From positions 8,618,001 through 8,682,000 of the forward strand of contig NZ_CP127295.1 of assembly GCF_030285665.1 (NCBI RefSeq): DNA of 64,000 nucleotides, in the 5' to 3' direction. The DNA comes from Amycolatopsis mongoliensis. GTDB taxonomy: Bacteria; Actinomycetota; Actinomycetes; Mycobacteriales; Pseudonocardiaceae. Position numbers and translations under genes: made by a program. A model generated the notes under the pieces. It ran no database searches. It saw nothing but the letters and a program-made list of their open reading frames with translations, and was not told where the DNA came from. Numbering within the stretch: the first letter of the stretch is position 1; each line of letters begins with the position of its first letter. Positions 1-8,889 of this stretch are shown here, in pieces.

Positions 1-1097
1 ATGCCGCCGTTGGCGTTCGGGTTCGCGCCCATCCGGCGCTCCCCCGCCGGGATCAGCGCCGTGACGTCCGCGACCGGGCGGCCGTGGTCGTCGAACAGCT
101 CCTCCGGCCGGTAGGAAAGCAGCCACTGCTCCAGCTGCCGCAGGTGGTCCGGGTTGTGCCGGACCTCGGCCAGCGGCACCTGGTGCGAGCGCCAGGTGCC
201 CTCGACCGGCAGACCGTCCACCACGGACGGACCGGTCCAGCCCTTGGGGCTGCGCAGCACGATCATCGGCCACGCCGGCCGGTCGTGGTGGCGGCGGATC
301 ACCGCGAGGTCGGCGACCGCCGAGTCGAGCGCGGCGGCCATCGCCTGGTGCATCGTCTCCGGGTCGCTGCCTTCGACGTAGATCGGCTCGTAGCCGTACC
401 CGCGCAGCAACGCGTCCAGCTCGGCCGGTGCGATGCGGGACAGGACCGTCGGGTTGGCGATCTTGTAGCCGTTGAGGTGCAGGATCGGCAGGACCGCGCC
501 GTCGCGGACCGGGTCGAGGAACTTGTTGGCGTGCCAGGACGTGGCCAGGGGGCCGGTCTCGGCCTCGCCGTCCCCGATCACGCAAGCGACCAGGAGACCC
601 GGGTTGTCGAACGCCGCCCCGTAGGCGTGCGCGAGCGAGTAGCCGAGCTCGCCGCCTTCGTGGATCGAGCCGGGGACCTGCGGGGCGACGTGGCTGGGCA
701 CGCCGCCGGGGAACGAGAACTGCTTGAACAGCTCCCGCATGCCGTCGGCGTCCTGCGTGACCTCGGGCCACGCTTCGGTGTAGCTGCCTTCGAGCCACGT
801 GTTGGCCAGCAGCGCCGGGCCGCCGTGGCCCGGGCCGGTGACGAACATGGCGTTCAGGTCGTGGGTCAGGATGGCCCGGTTGAGGTGGGCGTAGACGAAG
901 TTGAGGCCGGGTGAGGTCCCCCAGTGCCCGAGCAGCCTCGGCTTGACGTGCTCGGGGCGCAGCGGTTCGTGCAGCAGCGGGTTCGCCATCAGGTAGATCT
1001 GGCCGGCCGCGAGGTAGTTCGCGGCCCGCCAGAGAGCGTCCACCTGGGCGAGCTCGGTGCTGCCGAGCACCGCGGGCCGGGCGTCGAGCGCGGTCAC
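1..1097 (-). CDS. xfp: Phosphoketolase, N-terminal part (cut by window edge)
   Basis: The product is a thiamine-diphosphate phosphoketolase that splits xylulose-5-P (and often fructose-6-P) with phosphate into acetyl phosphate and a glyceraldehyde-3-P or erythrose-4-P. Seen: 365 codons of the N-terminal XFP domain with GHWGTSPG (about residues 50-57), TGPGHGGPA (about 81-89) and the ThDP-type motif GDGEAETGP (about 165-173). The rest lies left of the window. The GTG start overlaps the stop of the upstream USP gene (GTGA), so the two are translationally coupled and share the operon led by the CBS-BON gene. Acetyl phosphate made this way can give ATP without respiration, which fits the neighbouring stress genes. 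Substrate range cannot be read from this part. Confidence 0.93.
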   Translation of the reverse strand, partial: MTALDARPAVLGSTELAQVDALWRAANYLAAGQIYLMANPLLHEPLRPEHVKPRLLGHWGTSPGLNFVYAHLNRAILTHDLNAMFVTGPGHGGPALLANTWLEGSYTEAWPEVTQDADGMRELFKQFSFPGGVPSHVAPQVPGSIHEGGELGYSLAHAYGAAFDNPGLLVACVIGDGEAETGPLATSWHANKFLDPVRDGAVLPILHLNGYKIANPTVLSRIAPAELDALLRGYGYEPIYVEGSDPETMHQAMAAALDSAVADLAVIRRHHDRPAWPMIVLRSPKGWTGPSVVDGLPVEGTWRSHQVPLAEVRHNPDHLRQLEQWLLSYRPEELFDDHGRPVADVTALIPAGERRMGANPNANGG

Positions 1098-1999
1098 TTC
1101 TTCCGCTCCGGGCGGACGACCAGCACCGGGCACTGGGCGTGCTGGACCAGCGCCTGGCTGGTCGAGCCGAGGAGCATCCCGGTGAAGCCGCCACGGCCGT
1201 GGCTGCCGACGACGACCAGCTGCGCGGTCTCGCTCTCCTTGAGCAGGACGTGCCGTGGCCGGTCGCGGACCAGCTTCCGGCTGATCTCGACGTCGGGGTA
1301 CTTCTCCTGCCAGCCCGCCAGCCGCTCGACGAGCAGCCGCTGCTCGCCCTCTTCCAGGGTCTCCGGCTGGGTCAGGATGCGGGCCGTGCCGCGCGTGTCC
1401 TCGTAGGTGATGTCGTTCCAGGCGTGCACCGCGACCAGCGGGGCGCCGCGCAGCGAAGCCTCCTCGAACGCGATCGCCAGCGCCTGCTCGCTGTTCGGGC
1501 TGCCGTCGATGCCGACCACGACCGGGCCGGAGTCCGGCACGGCGGTCGAATCGTGCCGGCCGCGGACGATCGCCACCGGGCAGTGGGCGTGGCTCGCGAC
1601 CGTGGCCGCGGTGCCGCCCACCAGCATCCCGGTGAAGCCCCCGGTCCCGGTCCGGCCCACGACGAGCAGCCGGGCGTGCCGCGACTCGTCGATCAGCATC
1701 GGCACGGGCGGTTCGTTCGGCAGCTCCGACCCGATCACGAGGTCCTTGTCGACGGACGCGGCGAGGCTCCGGGCGTCGGCGACGACCCGCTCGCCGTCGG
1801 CCCTGATGGCGTCGAACAGCGCTTCGGCACTGGCGCCGGGCAGGCCGCCGCCGTAGTACAGGCCGGTCAGCTGCAGCCCGTGCACGATCCTGAGTTCCAG
1901 GTGGCGCAGGGAAGCGATCTTCGCCGCCCAGGCGACGGCGGCGGTCGAGCCCGCCGAGCCGTCCACGCCGACGGTGATCCTCGGTTCGGTGGTGCTCAT
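1094..1999 (-). CDS. Tandem-domain universal stress protein
   Basis: A 301-residue protein with two USP (UspA-like) domains, roughly residues 5-147 and 157-298. Both carry the ATP-binding pattern G-x2-G-x9-G-(S/T): [16 protein letters not shown] in the first and [16 protein letters not shown] in the second. Proteins of this build (for example Rv2623 and Rv2005c of M. tuberculosis) bind ATP and are induced in hypoxia and dormancy; the precise role here is not visible. It overlaps the CBS-BON gene upstream and the phosphoketolase downstream by four bases each, so the three form one transcription unit. One of six USPs in the window. Confidence 0.93.
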   Translation of the reverse strand: MSTTEPRITVGVDGSAGSTAAVAWAAKIASLRHLELRIVHGLQLTGLYYGGGLPGASAEALFDAIRADGERVVADARSLAASVDKDLVIGSELPNEPPVPMLIDESRHARLLVVGRTGTGGFTGMLVGGTAATVASHAHCPVAIVRGRHDSTAVPDSGPVVVGIDGSPNSEQALAIAFEEASLRGAPLVAVHAWNDITYEDTRGTARILTQPETLEEGEQRLLVERLAGWQEKYPDVEISRKLVRDRPRHVLLKESETAQLVVVGSHGRGGFTGMLLGSTSQALVQHAQCPVLVVRPERKK

Positions 2000-2607
2000 C
2001 GGTTCTGCTCCTCACCCGCGTAGGCGGCTTCGGCGGCGACGACGCCGGGCACGGCGAGTGCCAGCAGCTTGGCGACGTGCCGGTCGGTGTCGTCGTCGTA
2101 CTGGTCGACGATGTGGACGTAGCCGTCGCGGACGGCGATCTTCCAGCGGCCGCTGCCGCCGTAGATCTCCAGCCGGTGCTTGACGTCCCGGGCGATGTCG
2201 GTGTCGTCCCGCGCGAGCACGCGGACGACGTCGCCGCGGGTGACGATGCCGACGACGGTCGAGCCGTCGACGATCGGCATCGCCCGGATCCGGGCGTCCA
2301 CCAGCGCCTGGCACAGGTCGGCGATGTCGGTGCCGGTGCTCATGGCGGTGACGGGGCTGGTCATCACGTCCTGGACCGCCCGGCCCGCGACGGTGGCTTC
2401 GTGGTGCTCGTGGGCGTGCCGGGGGTCCACCGGGACCCGGCCGCGGATCAGGTCGGCTTCGGTGACGATGCCGATCAGCTCGTCGTCGTCGTCGACCACG
2501 GGAAGGGCGGTGAAGCCGTGCATCGACAGCAGCTCGGCCGCCTCCTTGGCGGACGTCCACGGGTGCACGGTGATCACCGGCGAGGTCATCAGGTCGCGTG
2601 CGCGCAT
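1996..2607 (-). CDS. CBS-pair plus BON domain protein
   Basis: A 203-residue soluble protein: two CBS motifs (about 5-60 and 80-140) followed by a BON domain (about 145-195). CBS pairs sense adenine nucleotides; BON domains usually bind membranes or ligands, so the protein could couple energy state to an envelope partner (inference). It resembles the DosR-regulated CBS protein Hrp1 (Rv2626c) in its CBS half only. I chose the ATG at 2607 because AAAGGA lies just upstream; an in-frame extension to 2676 would run through the regulatory palindromes. It is first in an operon with a USP and phosphoketolase, and three DosR-like boxes lie 75-125 bases upstream. Confidence 0.88.
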   Translation of the reverse strand: MRARDLMTSPVITVHPWTSAKEAAELLSMHGFTALPVVDDDDELIGIVTEADLIRGRVPVDPRHAHEHHEATVAGRAVQDVMTSPVTAMSTGTDIADLCQALVDARIRAMPIVDGSTVVGIVTRGDVVRVLARDDTDIARDVKHRLEIYGGSGRWKIAVRDGYVHIVDQYDDDTDRHVAKLLALAVPGVVAAEAAYAGEEQNR

Positions 2608-2684
2608 CGGATGTTCCTTTCGTGTCGCCTCCCAACCTAGGAAGGCGGGACCCGGGTCACCGCTGGCGTCGGTCACCGGTCGCG

Positions 2685-2732
2685 GGGACTTACGTCCCTT
2701 CGCGGACTCACGTCCACAAAGGACGAAGGTCC
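2685..2732. promoter_or_regulatory. Three tandem DosR-like boxes
   Basis: Three 12-base palindromes of the form GGAC-N4-GTCC follow each other at about 18-base spacing: GGACTTACGTCC (2686-2697), GGACTCACGTCC (2704-2715) and GGACGAAGGTCC (2721-2732). Spacing within each matches the core of the mycobacterial DosR site (GGGACTWWAGTCCC). They lie just upstream of the CBS-BON/USP/phosphoketolase operon and overlap the 3' end of the CHAD gene. The palindromes are seen; binding by a DosR-like regulator is inferred. Confidence 0.6.
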
Positions 2733-3805
2733 TTCCGCAGCGCGTGCCAGGCCCCCGGCAGGGCCTCGGCGCAGTGGGCGGCCGCGGCGGCCTCGCCGTC
2801 GTGGACCGGGCCTTCCCGGACGCCCAGCTCGCGCAGGTGCGCCTGGGCGACGACCGCGTCCTGGAACTCGCCGAGCAGGTCCTGGAACTCGTGCAACGCG
2901 ACCTTCGCGCCGGCGGCCTCCAGCGCGTACCGCAGGCGCTTGGCGGCCTTCCGCACGTCGTGGACGGCGCGGTCGCGGTCCGGCCCGGCGGGCAGCGCGG
3001 CCACCCGGGCCACCCGGCCGTCGACCTCCGCGGCCACGACGTGGGCCAGGCGGGGCAGCACCTTCGCGGCGGGACGACGGGCCGCCTTGCCCCACCGGTA
3101 CCGCGGCTCTTCGCTCAGCACCAGTTCGAGCACGTCCAGCGCGTTCAGCAGCTGCACGTAGCGACGGCTGTCGAGCGCGCGCAGCGCCCGGGTTTCGGCT
3201 TCCTCCGCGAGAGCCGCGAAGTAGGCGTCCGAAGGCTCGTCCGCCCACGGGCGCGAGCGCGCCCATTGGACCTCGGTGTCGCGGGCCGGGGCGAGTTCGC
3301 CGCCGAGCCAGCGCAACGCGCCACTGACCTCCCGCAGGAGCTTGCGCCCGCCCAGCACCTTCGCGTACGCGGAGAAAACGCCCCGCAGCCGTCGCGCGGC
3401 CACGCGCATCCGGTGCACGGCGTCGGGCCGGCCCTGCCGGACGGCCAGGTCGGCGGCGGCCAGCGCGGCCAGTTGCGCGCGGACGTACGCCAGGACCACG
3501 GCGCGAGCCGAGCCGTCGGGCGGCCGCGGCGGCGCGGCGATCCGGCTCCCCAGCGCCGCGCGCAGCTCGGCGACGCCACCGCCGTCGAGGTTCGCGACCG
3601 GCACCAGCTCGTCGTCGCGGGTGTAGGCCCGCACCAGCCCGGACAGGGCCGGCGGCACACTGGACTCCGATCCGGAGTGGCACACCGGCCCGTCCGGGGT
3701 GTCGAGCCGCCACCGGCCGGACCGGACGCTCAACGCCAGGCCGTTTCGGAGCAGGCGCAGGCCGTCCGTGTCGAAGAACACGGTGTCCGCGATCGTCGTG
3801 GTCAT
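2708..3805 (-). CDS. CYTH-like/CHAD domain protein
   Basis: A 365-residue protein with a short N-terminal stretch that looks like part of a CYTH barrel (FFDTDGLRLLRNGLALSVR, about 10-28) and a histidine/arginine-rich helical CHAD domain from about 110 to the end (HRMRVAARRLRG, RDTEVQW, HDVRKAAKRLRYALE). CHAD domains bind inorganic polyphosphate. The CYTH part seems incomplete, so triphosphatase activity is doubtful. It is the last gene of the run 8754 to 2708 and overlaps the membrane-protein gene upstream by ATGA. A PPK2 polyphosphate kinase is encoded 6 kb away, so a polyphosphate link is plausible but inferred. Confidence 0.82.
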   Translation of the reverse strand: MTTTIADTVFFDTDGLRLLRNGLALSVRSGRWRLDTPDGPVCHSGSESSVPPALSGLVRAYTRDDELVPVANLDGGGVAELRAALGSRIAAPPRPPDGSARAVVLAYVRAQLAALAAADLAVRQGRPDAVHRMRVAARRLRGVFSAYAKVLGGRKLLREVSGALRWLGGELAPARDTEVQWARSRPWADEPSDAYFAALAEEAETRALRALDSRRYVQLLNALDVLELVLSEEPRYRWGKAARRPAAKVLPRLAHVVAAEVDGRVARVAALPAGPDRDRAVHDVRKAAKRLRYALEAAGAKVALHEFQDLLGEFQDAVVAQAHLRELGVREGPVHDGEAAAAAHCAEALPGAWHALRKDLRPLWT

Positions 3806-4209
3806 GGCTCCGCCAGCCGGTGCCGGGCAAGCAGCGCGAGCCCGAACAGCACGACCACGAGCCCCGCGGTCACCCACTGGACCGGGACGCGCACGCCGAT
3901 CAGCCCGAACTGGATCGCCAGCCAGCCGGTGAGCACCGCGCAGGCGGCCAGCGCGGCACCCGGCGCGCGGAAGTCGGCCCGCCAGGCGAACACCGACGCC
4001 CAGGCCAGCGTCCCGCCGACGACGAGCACGAGCGCGATCCCGGGCAGCACCCAGCTGGTCAGGCCGAGCGGCGCCAGCCACTCCACCGGCATCGTGAACC
4101 CCGGCGCCCCGGCGATCAGCGAGATCCCGCCGTACAGCGCGCTCACGGCGAACAACGTCTCGAACGCGGCCAGCAGGCGCATCGTGGCGCGGGTCCGCAG
4201 GGTGGTCAC
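3802..4209 (-). CDS. Small membrane protein, four predicted TM helices
   Basis: A 135-residue hydrophobic protein with about four membrane segments (around residues 10-30, 45-70, 82-103 and 108-128) and charged loops. I do not recognise a family and assign no function. The GTG start at 4209 overlaps the stop of the USP gene upstream (GTGA) and its own stop overlaps the CHAD start (ATGA), so it is co-translated with both. A longer in-frame reading upstream would run through the USP gene and is rejected. Confidence 0.75.
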   Translation of the reverse strand: MTTLRTRATMRLLAAFETLFAVSALYGGISLIAGAPGFTMPVEWLAPLGLTSWVLPGIALVLVVGGTLAWASVFAWRADFRAPGAALAACAVLTGWLAIQFGLIGVRVPVQWVTAGLVVVLFGLALLARHRLAEP

Positions 4210-5117
4210 GCCCCGCTCCCGGTCCGCTGGGGCCGCACGACCGCCACCGGGCACGGCGAGTGCGCGATCAGCGCCTGGCTCGTCGAGCCGAGCAGCATGC
4301 CGGTGAACCCGCCACGGCCACGGCAGCCGACCACGATCAGCTGGGCGTGCTCGCCGCGTTCCAGCAGCGTCCGCACGGGCCGCCCGCGCGTCACCTCGAT
4401 GTCGATCGCCACGTCCGGGTACTTCACCTGCCAGCCGGAGACCTGCTGGGCGAGCTTGTCCCGTTCCTCCTTCTCGATCTCCGCCGGGTCCTCCTGCATC
4501 GGGTGCGGCCGGAGCATGCCGTCGGCGAGGACGTCGCTCCAGGTGTGCACCGCGACGAGCCCGGTGCCGCGCAGTCGCGCTTCCTCGCAGGCGAACGCCA
4601 GTGCGGCGTCGCTGTCGGGCGAGCCGTCGGCACCGACGACCACCGGCCCGGTGACCGGCGGCGGGTCGTGCGGGGTGCGGCCGCGGACCACGACGATCGG
4701 GCAGTGCGCGTGCGCCGCCACCGAAACGGCGGTGGAGCCGACGAGCAGGCCGGTGAACCCGCCGAGCCCGCGCGAGCCCAGCACGATCAATTCGGCGTGC
4801 CGCGACTCCTGGGTCAGCGCGGTGACCGGGCTCCATTCCCGGGCGGCGGTGGTGATGTCCAGGCCGGGGTGCTCGGCCAGGACCGCGTTCCGCGCCTCGG
4901 CGAGCCAGGCTTCGGCCCGCTCGGCCAGCCCGGCCCGGACCTGTTCCTGGGTGCCGAACGCGACCGGGGCCTTCACCTGCGGCAGGGCGTAGACCTGCAC
5001 CAGGCGCAGCGGGCGGTCGCGGCGGCGGGCCTCGGCGCCGGCCCAGACCGCGGCCGCCACCGCCGAGGACGAGCCGTCGACCCCGGCGACGATCGCGCCC
5101 TCAAGGAAGCCGGGCAT
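4206..5117 (-). CDS. Tandem-domain universal stress protein
   Basis: A 303-residue protein with two USP domains (about 5-148 and 155-298). ATP-binding signatures are GSRGLGGFTGLLVGST in the first domain and [16 protein letters not shown] in the second, both with the G-x2-G-x9-G-(S/T) pattern. Such proteins bind ATP and mark stress or dormancy regulons. The gene overlaps the DUF1918 gene upstream by 17 bases and a small membrane-protein gene downstream by four, in the middle of an eight-gene minus-strand run. Confidence 0.93.
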   Translation of the reverse strand: MPGFLEGAIVAGVDGSSSAVAAAVWAGAEARRRDRPLRLVQVYALPQVKAPVAFGTQEQVRAGLAERAEAWLAEARNAVLAEHPGLDITTAAREWSPVTALTQESRHAELIVLGSRGLGGFTGLLVGSTAVSVAAHAHCPIVVVRGRTPHDPPPVTGPVVVGADGSPDSDAALAFACEEARLRGTGLVAVHTWSDVLADGMLRPHPMQEDPAEIEKEERDKLAQQVSGWQVKYPDVAIDIEVTRGRPVRTLLERGEHAQLIVVGCRGRGGFTGMLLGSTSQALIAHSPCPVAVVRPQRTGSGA

Positions 5118-5379
5118 GGCTGTCCTCCTCGTGGATGGTCCGCTGGACCCGGCCGAAGCGGGTGCGGGCCCGCTCTTCTTCGGCCTGCTCCTCGTCGGCG
5201 GTCAGCACGACCGCGTCGGGGCCGGGGAAGACCGTCGACACGTGGTCGTCGGCCGTCCAGCGGACGACGTACGGGGGCGTGCCGTCGGCCGAGTGGACCT
5301 CGATGATCCGGCCCCGCTGCTCGGGTGCGTCGACCCGGATACCCTTGATGACGAGCCAATCGCCCGGCTTCGCGTGCAT
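5101..5379 (-). CDS. DUF1918 domain protein
   Basis: A 92-residue protein whose first 60 residues match DUF1918 (MHAKPGDWLVIKG, GRIIEVHSADGTPPYVVRW), a small SH3-like beta barrel common in actinobacteria. The function of the family is not established. The acidic, charged C-terminal tail (about 62-92) is extra. It sits 13 bases after the DUF4389 gene and overlaps the next USP gene by 17 bases, so it belongs to the same transcript. Confidence 0.88.
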   Translation of the reverse strand: MHAKPGDWLVIKGIRVDAPEQRGRIIEVHSADGTPPYVVRWTADDHVSTVFPGPDAVVLTADEEQAEEERARTRFGRVQRTIHEEDSHARLP

Positions 5380-5392
5380 GGTCTTCCCTTTC

Positions 5393-6823
5393 TCACGTAT
5401 CCACAGTGGACGGTTCAGGGGCGGACGGAGCGCCCGGCCGCCGCGAGGCGCGGTTGGCGGCGACCCCGATCAGGAGGGCGCCCGCGGCCAGCGCCACGAC
5501 GCCGGCGACCAGCAGGCCGAAGGCGATCCAGCCGAGCGCCGGCGCGGTCGCCCCGGCTTCGGCACGCACGGAGACCCCGCGCGAGCCGTCGGCGTTCATC
5601 ACGACCGCGGTCCACTGCCCGTCGAGCACCGGCCAGCCGATGCTCTGGGTACCCGCGCCGGACGCGTTCGCGACCCAGATCCCGGCGTCGCCGGGCGGGA
5701 CGGCCGGGGCGCCGCCCGGGTGGATCCGGTCGCCGGTGCGGCGATCGGCACCGCCGAGCGTCGTGTACTCGGTGCCGGCCAGGTACTGCGCGACGGCGTC
5801 GGAGCGGCCGATGCCCACGAAGACCGGGCGGCCGTCCACGCTCGTGGCCCGGACCCGGACGTCGCCGACGACCGCCGTGAAGTTCGGCGCTCCGGCGAGC
5901 CCCTGCACCTGCACCGGATCCGTCGCGACGGCGTAGCCGCTCGCGACGACGGTGGTCGACGCGCTCAGGTAGCCGTCGGCGTCCCGCTGGGTGCGGTCGG
6001 CCCACAGCAGTGCGCCGCCGCCGGTCAGCAGCCCCATCGCGCCGAGCACCAGCACGGCCCCGGACACCACGGCGACGATCCGCCCGGCGGTCCAGCTCCC
6101 GGTCGGGACCGGGTGGGGCTGCGCGTGGGGTTGCGGGTGCGGCGGTTCGTGGCCGGCCTCGGCGCCGCCCATGTCGAGGCGGAACGGCGGGTACTCGTCG
6201 GTCATCAGCGACACGTAGGCCGCGACCCGCAGCACCCAGCGGTCCATGCCGAGCACGAAGTCGAAGATCGGCCGCGGGTAGCGGCCGGTGACCAGCAGCA
6301 CCACCCCGGCGACCAGGACCAGCACGCCCACCAGCCCACCGGCCGCCCAGTTGAAGGTGTCGTCACCACCGCCCGCGCGCAACACCAGCCAGCTGCCGCC
6401 GCCCACGAACAGGCCCACGACGATGAAGTGCGGGATGGCCAGCAGCCACCACTTCACCAGCACCAGCCCGCGCGAAAGCTTTTCGGGGTAGGCGATTTCG
6501 AGCCGGGCCGGGTAGTCCGGGACGTCGGCGAAGGTGAACGGCGGGTACCGGTCGGTGCCGAGCGCGGCGTAGGAGTAGTACTGCACCCGCCAGCTCCAGC
6601 GCAGCACGCCGGAGGTGAACTCGAAGAGCGGGCGCGGGTAGCGGCCGGTCACCAGGATGGCGAAGAACGCGGCGATCGTGACGAACGGGTAGGCGAACCA
6701 CAGGAACGCCAGGACGAGGTAGTGCGGCACCGCCAGGATCCACTTGACCAGCCACAGCCAGCGCGAGAGCGGCTCGTCGAGGGTCGCTTCGACCCGGACG
6801 GGGTAGGTCCTCGGGGTGGTCAT
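5393..6823 (-). CDS. Membrane protein with two DUF4389 repeats
   Basis: A 476-residue integral membrane protein. Two copies of the DUF4389 unit are visible (around residues 5-100 and 105-215), each starting with YPVR/YPAR plus a basic amphipathic helix and ending in GRYPRPLF or GRYPRPIF. A further TM helix (about 255-280), an extracytoplasmic domain (about 285-430) and a C-terminal TM helix (about 437-460) follow. The role is unknown. ATG at 6823 overlaps the flavodoxin stop by ATGA. It lies in the USP/CBS-BON operon, suggesting an envelope stress role, which is inference. Confidence 0.85.
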   Translation of the reverse strand: MTTPRTYPVRVEATLDEPLSRWLWLVKWILAVPHYLVLAFLWFAYPFVTIAAFFAILVTGRYPRPLFEFTSGVLRWSWRVQYYSYAALGTDRYPPFTFADVPDYPARLEIAYPEKLSRGLVLVKWWLLAIPHFIVVGLFVGGGSWLVLRAGGGDDTFNWAAGGLVGVLVLVAGVVLLVTGRYPRPIFDFVLGMDRWVLRVAAYVSLMTDEYPPFRLDMGGAEAGHEPPHPQPHAQPHPVPTGSWTAGRIVAVVSGAVLVLGAMGLLTGGGALLWADRTQRDADGYLSASTTVVASGYAVATDPVQVQGLAGAPNFTAVVGDVRVRATSVDGRPVFVGIGRSDAVAQYLAGTEYTTLGGADRRTGDRIHPGGAPAVPPGDAGIWVANASGAGTQSIGWPVLDGQWTAVVMNADGSRGVSVRAEAGATAPALGWIAFGLLVAGVVALAAGALLIGVAANRASRRPGAPSAPEPSTVDT

Positions 6824-7344
6824 GACGCGCTCCTCACGACTTGGGCCAGTGTCGAACCGATGTCCCGGCCCCACGCGCGGATCGAGGGCCAGTCCCGGTT
6901 GTCGCCGTCCGCGACGCGCAGAGCCGTCACGACGGCGCGTTCCGGGAAGTGCAGTGCGTGCCGGTCGATCTTCCCGCCGAACAGCCGGTGCCCGCGGGCC
7001 CCGAGCCGCCGGACCAGGTCCTCGACCACGACCGGCGCTTCGGCCGGCTTGTGCTGCTCACCGATCGGACCGCTGGAGAAGAGCCAGACCGGCACCCGGC
7101 GGAGTTCGTCCGAAAAGGACTCGGCGAGCTTGCGCGCCGGTTCCAGCCAGTGTCCCATGTAGACAGCACTGCCGATGATCACGGCGTCGAAGCCCTCGAC
7201 CGAGTGGACGAGGCCGGCGTCGCGGACCTCGACCAGCGACGCCGCCCCGGCCTCGGTCAGCGCGGAGCCGACCGCGTTGGCGACGTTCTCGGCGATCTCC
7301 CTGGTGGCGCCGTGGCGGGTGGCCACCGCGACGAGGACCTTCAT
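6820..7344 (-). CDS. Flavodoxin-domain protein
   Basis: A 174-residue protein with a flavodoxin fold. The FMN phosphate-binding loop is the N-terminal TRHGATREIAENV (about 8-20), followed by GSAVYMGHW (about 57-65) and FSSGPIG (about 90-96). It resembles the flavodoxin domain of menaquinone-dependent protoporphyrinogen oxidases (HemG type), but the substrate is not known. It is tied by ATGA overlaps to the CBS-BON gene upstream and DUF4389 downstream. A redox function in the low-oxygen response is inferred from context. Confidence 0.85.
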   Translation of the reverse strand: MKVLVAVATRHGATREIAENVANAVGSALTEAGAASLVEVRDAGLVHSVEGFDAVIIGSAVYMGHWLEPARKLAESFSDELRRVPVWLFSSGPIGEQHKPAEAPVVVEDLVRRLGARGHRLFGGKIDRHALHFPERAVVTALRVADGDNRDWPSIRAWGRDIGSTLAQVVRSAS

Positions 7345-7925
7345 GTCGTCACCGTCGCTTCTTCCCAGAGCTCCACGCCGACGACGCCGTAGACGGTCTT
7401 CGCCAGTGCGGTCACCACGCGCCGCTCGGCCTCGTCGGTGAAGGCGCCGCGGATGGTCACCATGCCGCCCGTGACGGAGATCGTCCAGCGGTCGCGGTGA
7501 CCGGCGTAGTCGGTCAGCAGCGCGTTGAGGTGCGAAGCGATCGAATCGTCCTGGCGCACCAGCGGGCTGAGCATGTCGCGGCGGCTGACGATGCCGACGA
7601 GCACGCCGTCGTCGACCACCGGGACGCTGCGCAGGCGGTCGCCCAGCATCCGCCGGGCGATCTCGGTGACGTCGGTGTCGAGGCCGACGGTCTTGGCCGG
7701 CGTGGTCATCACCGAGCCCACGAGCACGTGCGGCGCCGGGCCTTCCCCGGCGACGCCGCTGCGGAGCGCGTCGGCCTCGGTGAACATGCCGAGCACGGCG
7801 TCCTCGGCCCCCACCACCGGCAGGGCGGCGACGCAGTGCTCGGTGAGCATCACGATGGCTTCGCGGACCGGCGTTCCCGGGCCGACCCGCACGACCGGCC
7901 TCGTCATGATGTCGCGTGCCTTCAT
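7341..7925 (-). CDS. CBS-pair plus BON domain protein
   Basis: A 194-residue protein with the same design as the one at 1996-2607: CBS motifs at about 5-60 and 75-130, BON domain at about 135-190. The second CBS motif ends in LVGIVSRRDML, a usual nucleotide-site segment. The start MKARDIMTRPV aligns with that of the paralogue ([11 protein letters not shown]). The gene begins 19 bases after the USP at 7945-8754 and overlaps the flavodoxin gene by ATGA. Confidence 0.9.
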   Translation of the reverse strand: MKARDIMTRPVVRVGPGTPVREAIVMLTEHCVAALPVVGAEDAVLGMFTEADALRSGVAGEGPAPHVLVGSVMTTPAKTVGLDTDVTEIARRMLGDRLRSVPVVDDGVLVGIVSRRDMLSPLVRQDDSIASHLNALLTDYAGHRDRWTISVTGGMVTIRGAFTDEAERRVVTALAKTVYGVVGVELWEEATVTT

Positions 7926-7944
7926 GGCGGTTCCTCACTTCGGT

Positions 7945-8754
7945 TCAGTGCACGACCGCGACCGGGCAGGTCGCGTGCGCGAGCAGGGCGTTCCCGGTCG
8001 AGCCCAGCACCCCGCCGGCGACCGGGCCGCGGCCTCGGGTGCCGACGACGATCAACCGGGCGTCGGTGGCGGCGTGCAGCAGGGCACGCGAAGGAGTCCG
8101 GTCCCGCACGGCCTGTGCGGTGATCTCCAGCGCCGGGTACTTGCGGGCCCAGCTCTCGACGTGCGTTTCCAGGTTCCGCTGTTCGGCGGCCTCGTCGTCG
8201 CCGTGGAAGGCGTGCACGACGAGCACCGGCGCCCGGCGGGCCGCGGCCTCCTCGAGACCGAACCGCAGGGCGTGCTCGCCCGCCCCGGTCGGGTCCAGCC
8301 CGACGACCACGGGACCGCCCGGTCGGGAGTGCCCCCGCACGACCACCACGGGGCAAGCGGCCCCGGCGGCGACCCGCAGGGCCACCGAGCCGATCAGGGC
8401 GCCCCGCAGGCCGCCCAGGCCGTGGGACCCCAGGACGACGAGGCCGGCGTCAGCCGACTCGGCCAGCAGGAGGTCGACGGCGAGCCCGAGCCGGACCTGG
8501 GTCTCGACCTGGATTCCCGGAGCCGCTTCGCGGGCGATCTCGGCGCCGCGGCGGAGCGCGCGGTGGACGTGCTCGAGCAGCAGTTCCGACTCGTCGTGCG
8601 CCCGGGGCGGCACCGCTTCGAAGACACAGGCGTGCAGCAGCCGCAACGTCGTGTCCCGGTGCGCCGCTTCCATGGCGGCCCAGCGGATCGCGGCGAACGA
8701 AACGGCCGAGGCGTCGACCCCGGCGACGACCGGCCGGGTCGCGGTTGCACTCAT
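7945..8754 (-). CDS. Tandem-domain universal stress protein
   Basis: A 269-residue protein with two USP domains. The first carries GSHGLGGLRGALIGSV and the second GTRGRGPVAGGVLGST, both keeping the ATP-binding glycines. It is somewhat shorter than the other USPs here because the helix-loop regions are trimmed. ATG at 8754 has an AGGAGG-type site upstream (ACCCG spacer). It is the first gene of the run that ends with the CHAD gene at 2708, and faces the gene at 8890 across a 135-base divergent promoter region. Confidence 0.92.
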   Translation of the reverse strand: MSATATRPVVAGVDASAVSFAAIRWAAMEAAHRDTTLRLLHACVFEAVPPRAHDESELLLEHVHRALRRGAEIAREAAPGIQVETQVRLGLAVDLLLAESADAGLVVLGSHGLGGLRGALIGSVALRVAAGAACPVVVVRGHSRPGGPVVVGLDPTGAGEHALRFGLEEAAARRAPVLVVHAFHGDDEAAEQRNLETHVESWARKYPALEITAQAVRDRTPSRALLHAATDARLIVVGTRGRGPVAGGVLGSTGNALLAHATCPVAVVH

Positions 8755-8819
8755 CGGGTCCTCCTGCCGTCGCGGTGTGCTCGCGGCCCAGCATGGCGCG
8801 GCGCGTACTCGCCGGTCAG

Positions 8820-8853
8820 AGCACGAAGTCCCTTTCACCGGGGACCAAATCCG
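8820..8853. promoter_or_regulatory. Weak DosR-like half-sites in divergent promoter
   Basis: The spacer between the divergent genes starting at 8754 and 8890 holds two imperfect elements, CGAAGTCCC (8825-8832 region) and GGGGACCAAATCC (8840-8852). Each keeps one good half (GTCC or GGAC) of the palindrome seen in other spacers of this window, but the partner half is poor or misplaced. Reported with low confidence. Confidence 0.25.
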
Positions 8854-8889
8854 CCTGCCTGCCGGGCGGCGTTCGCCGACGCTGGAACG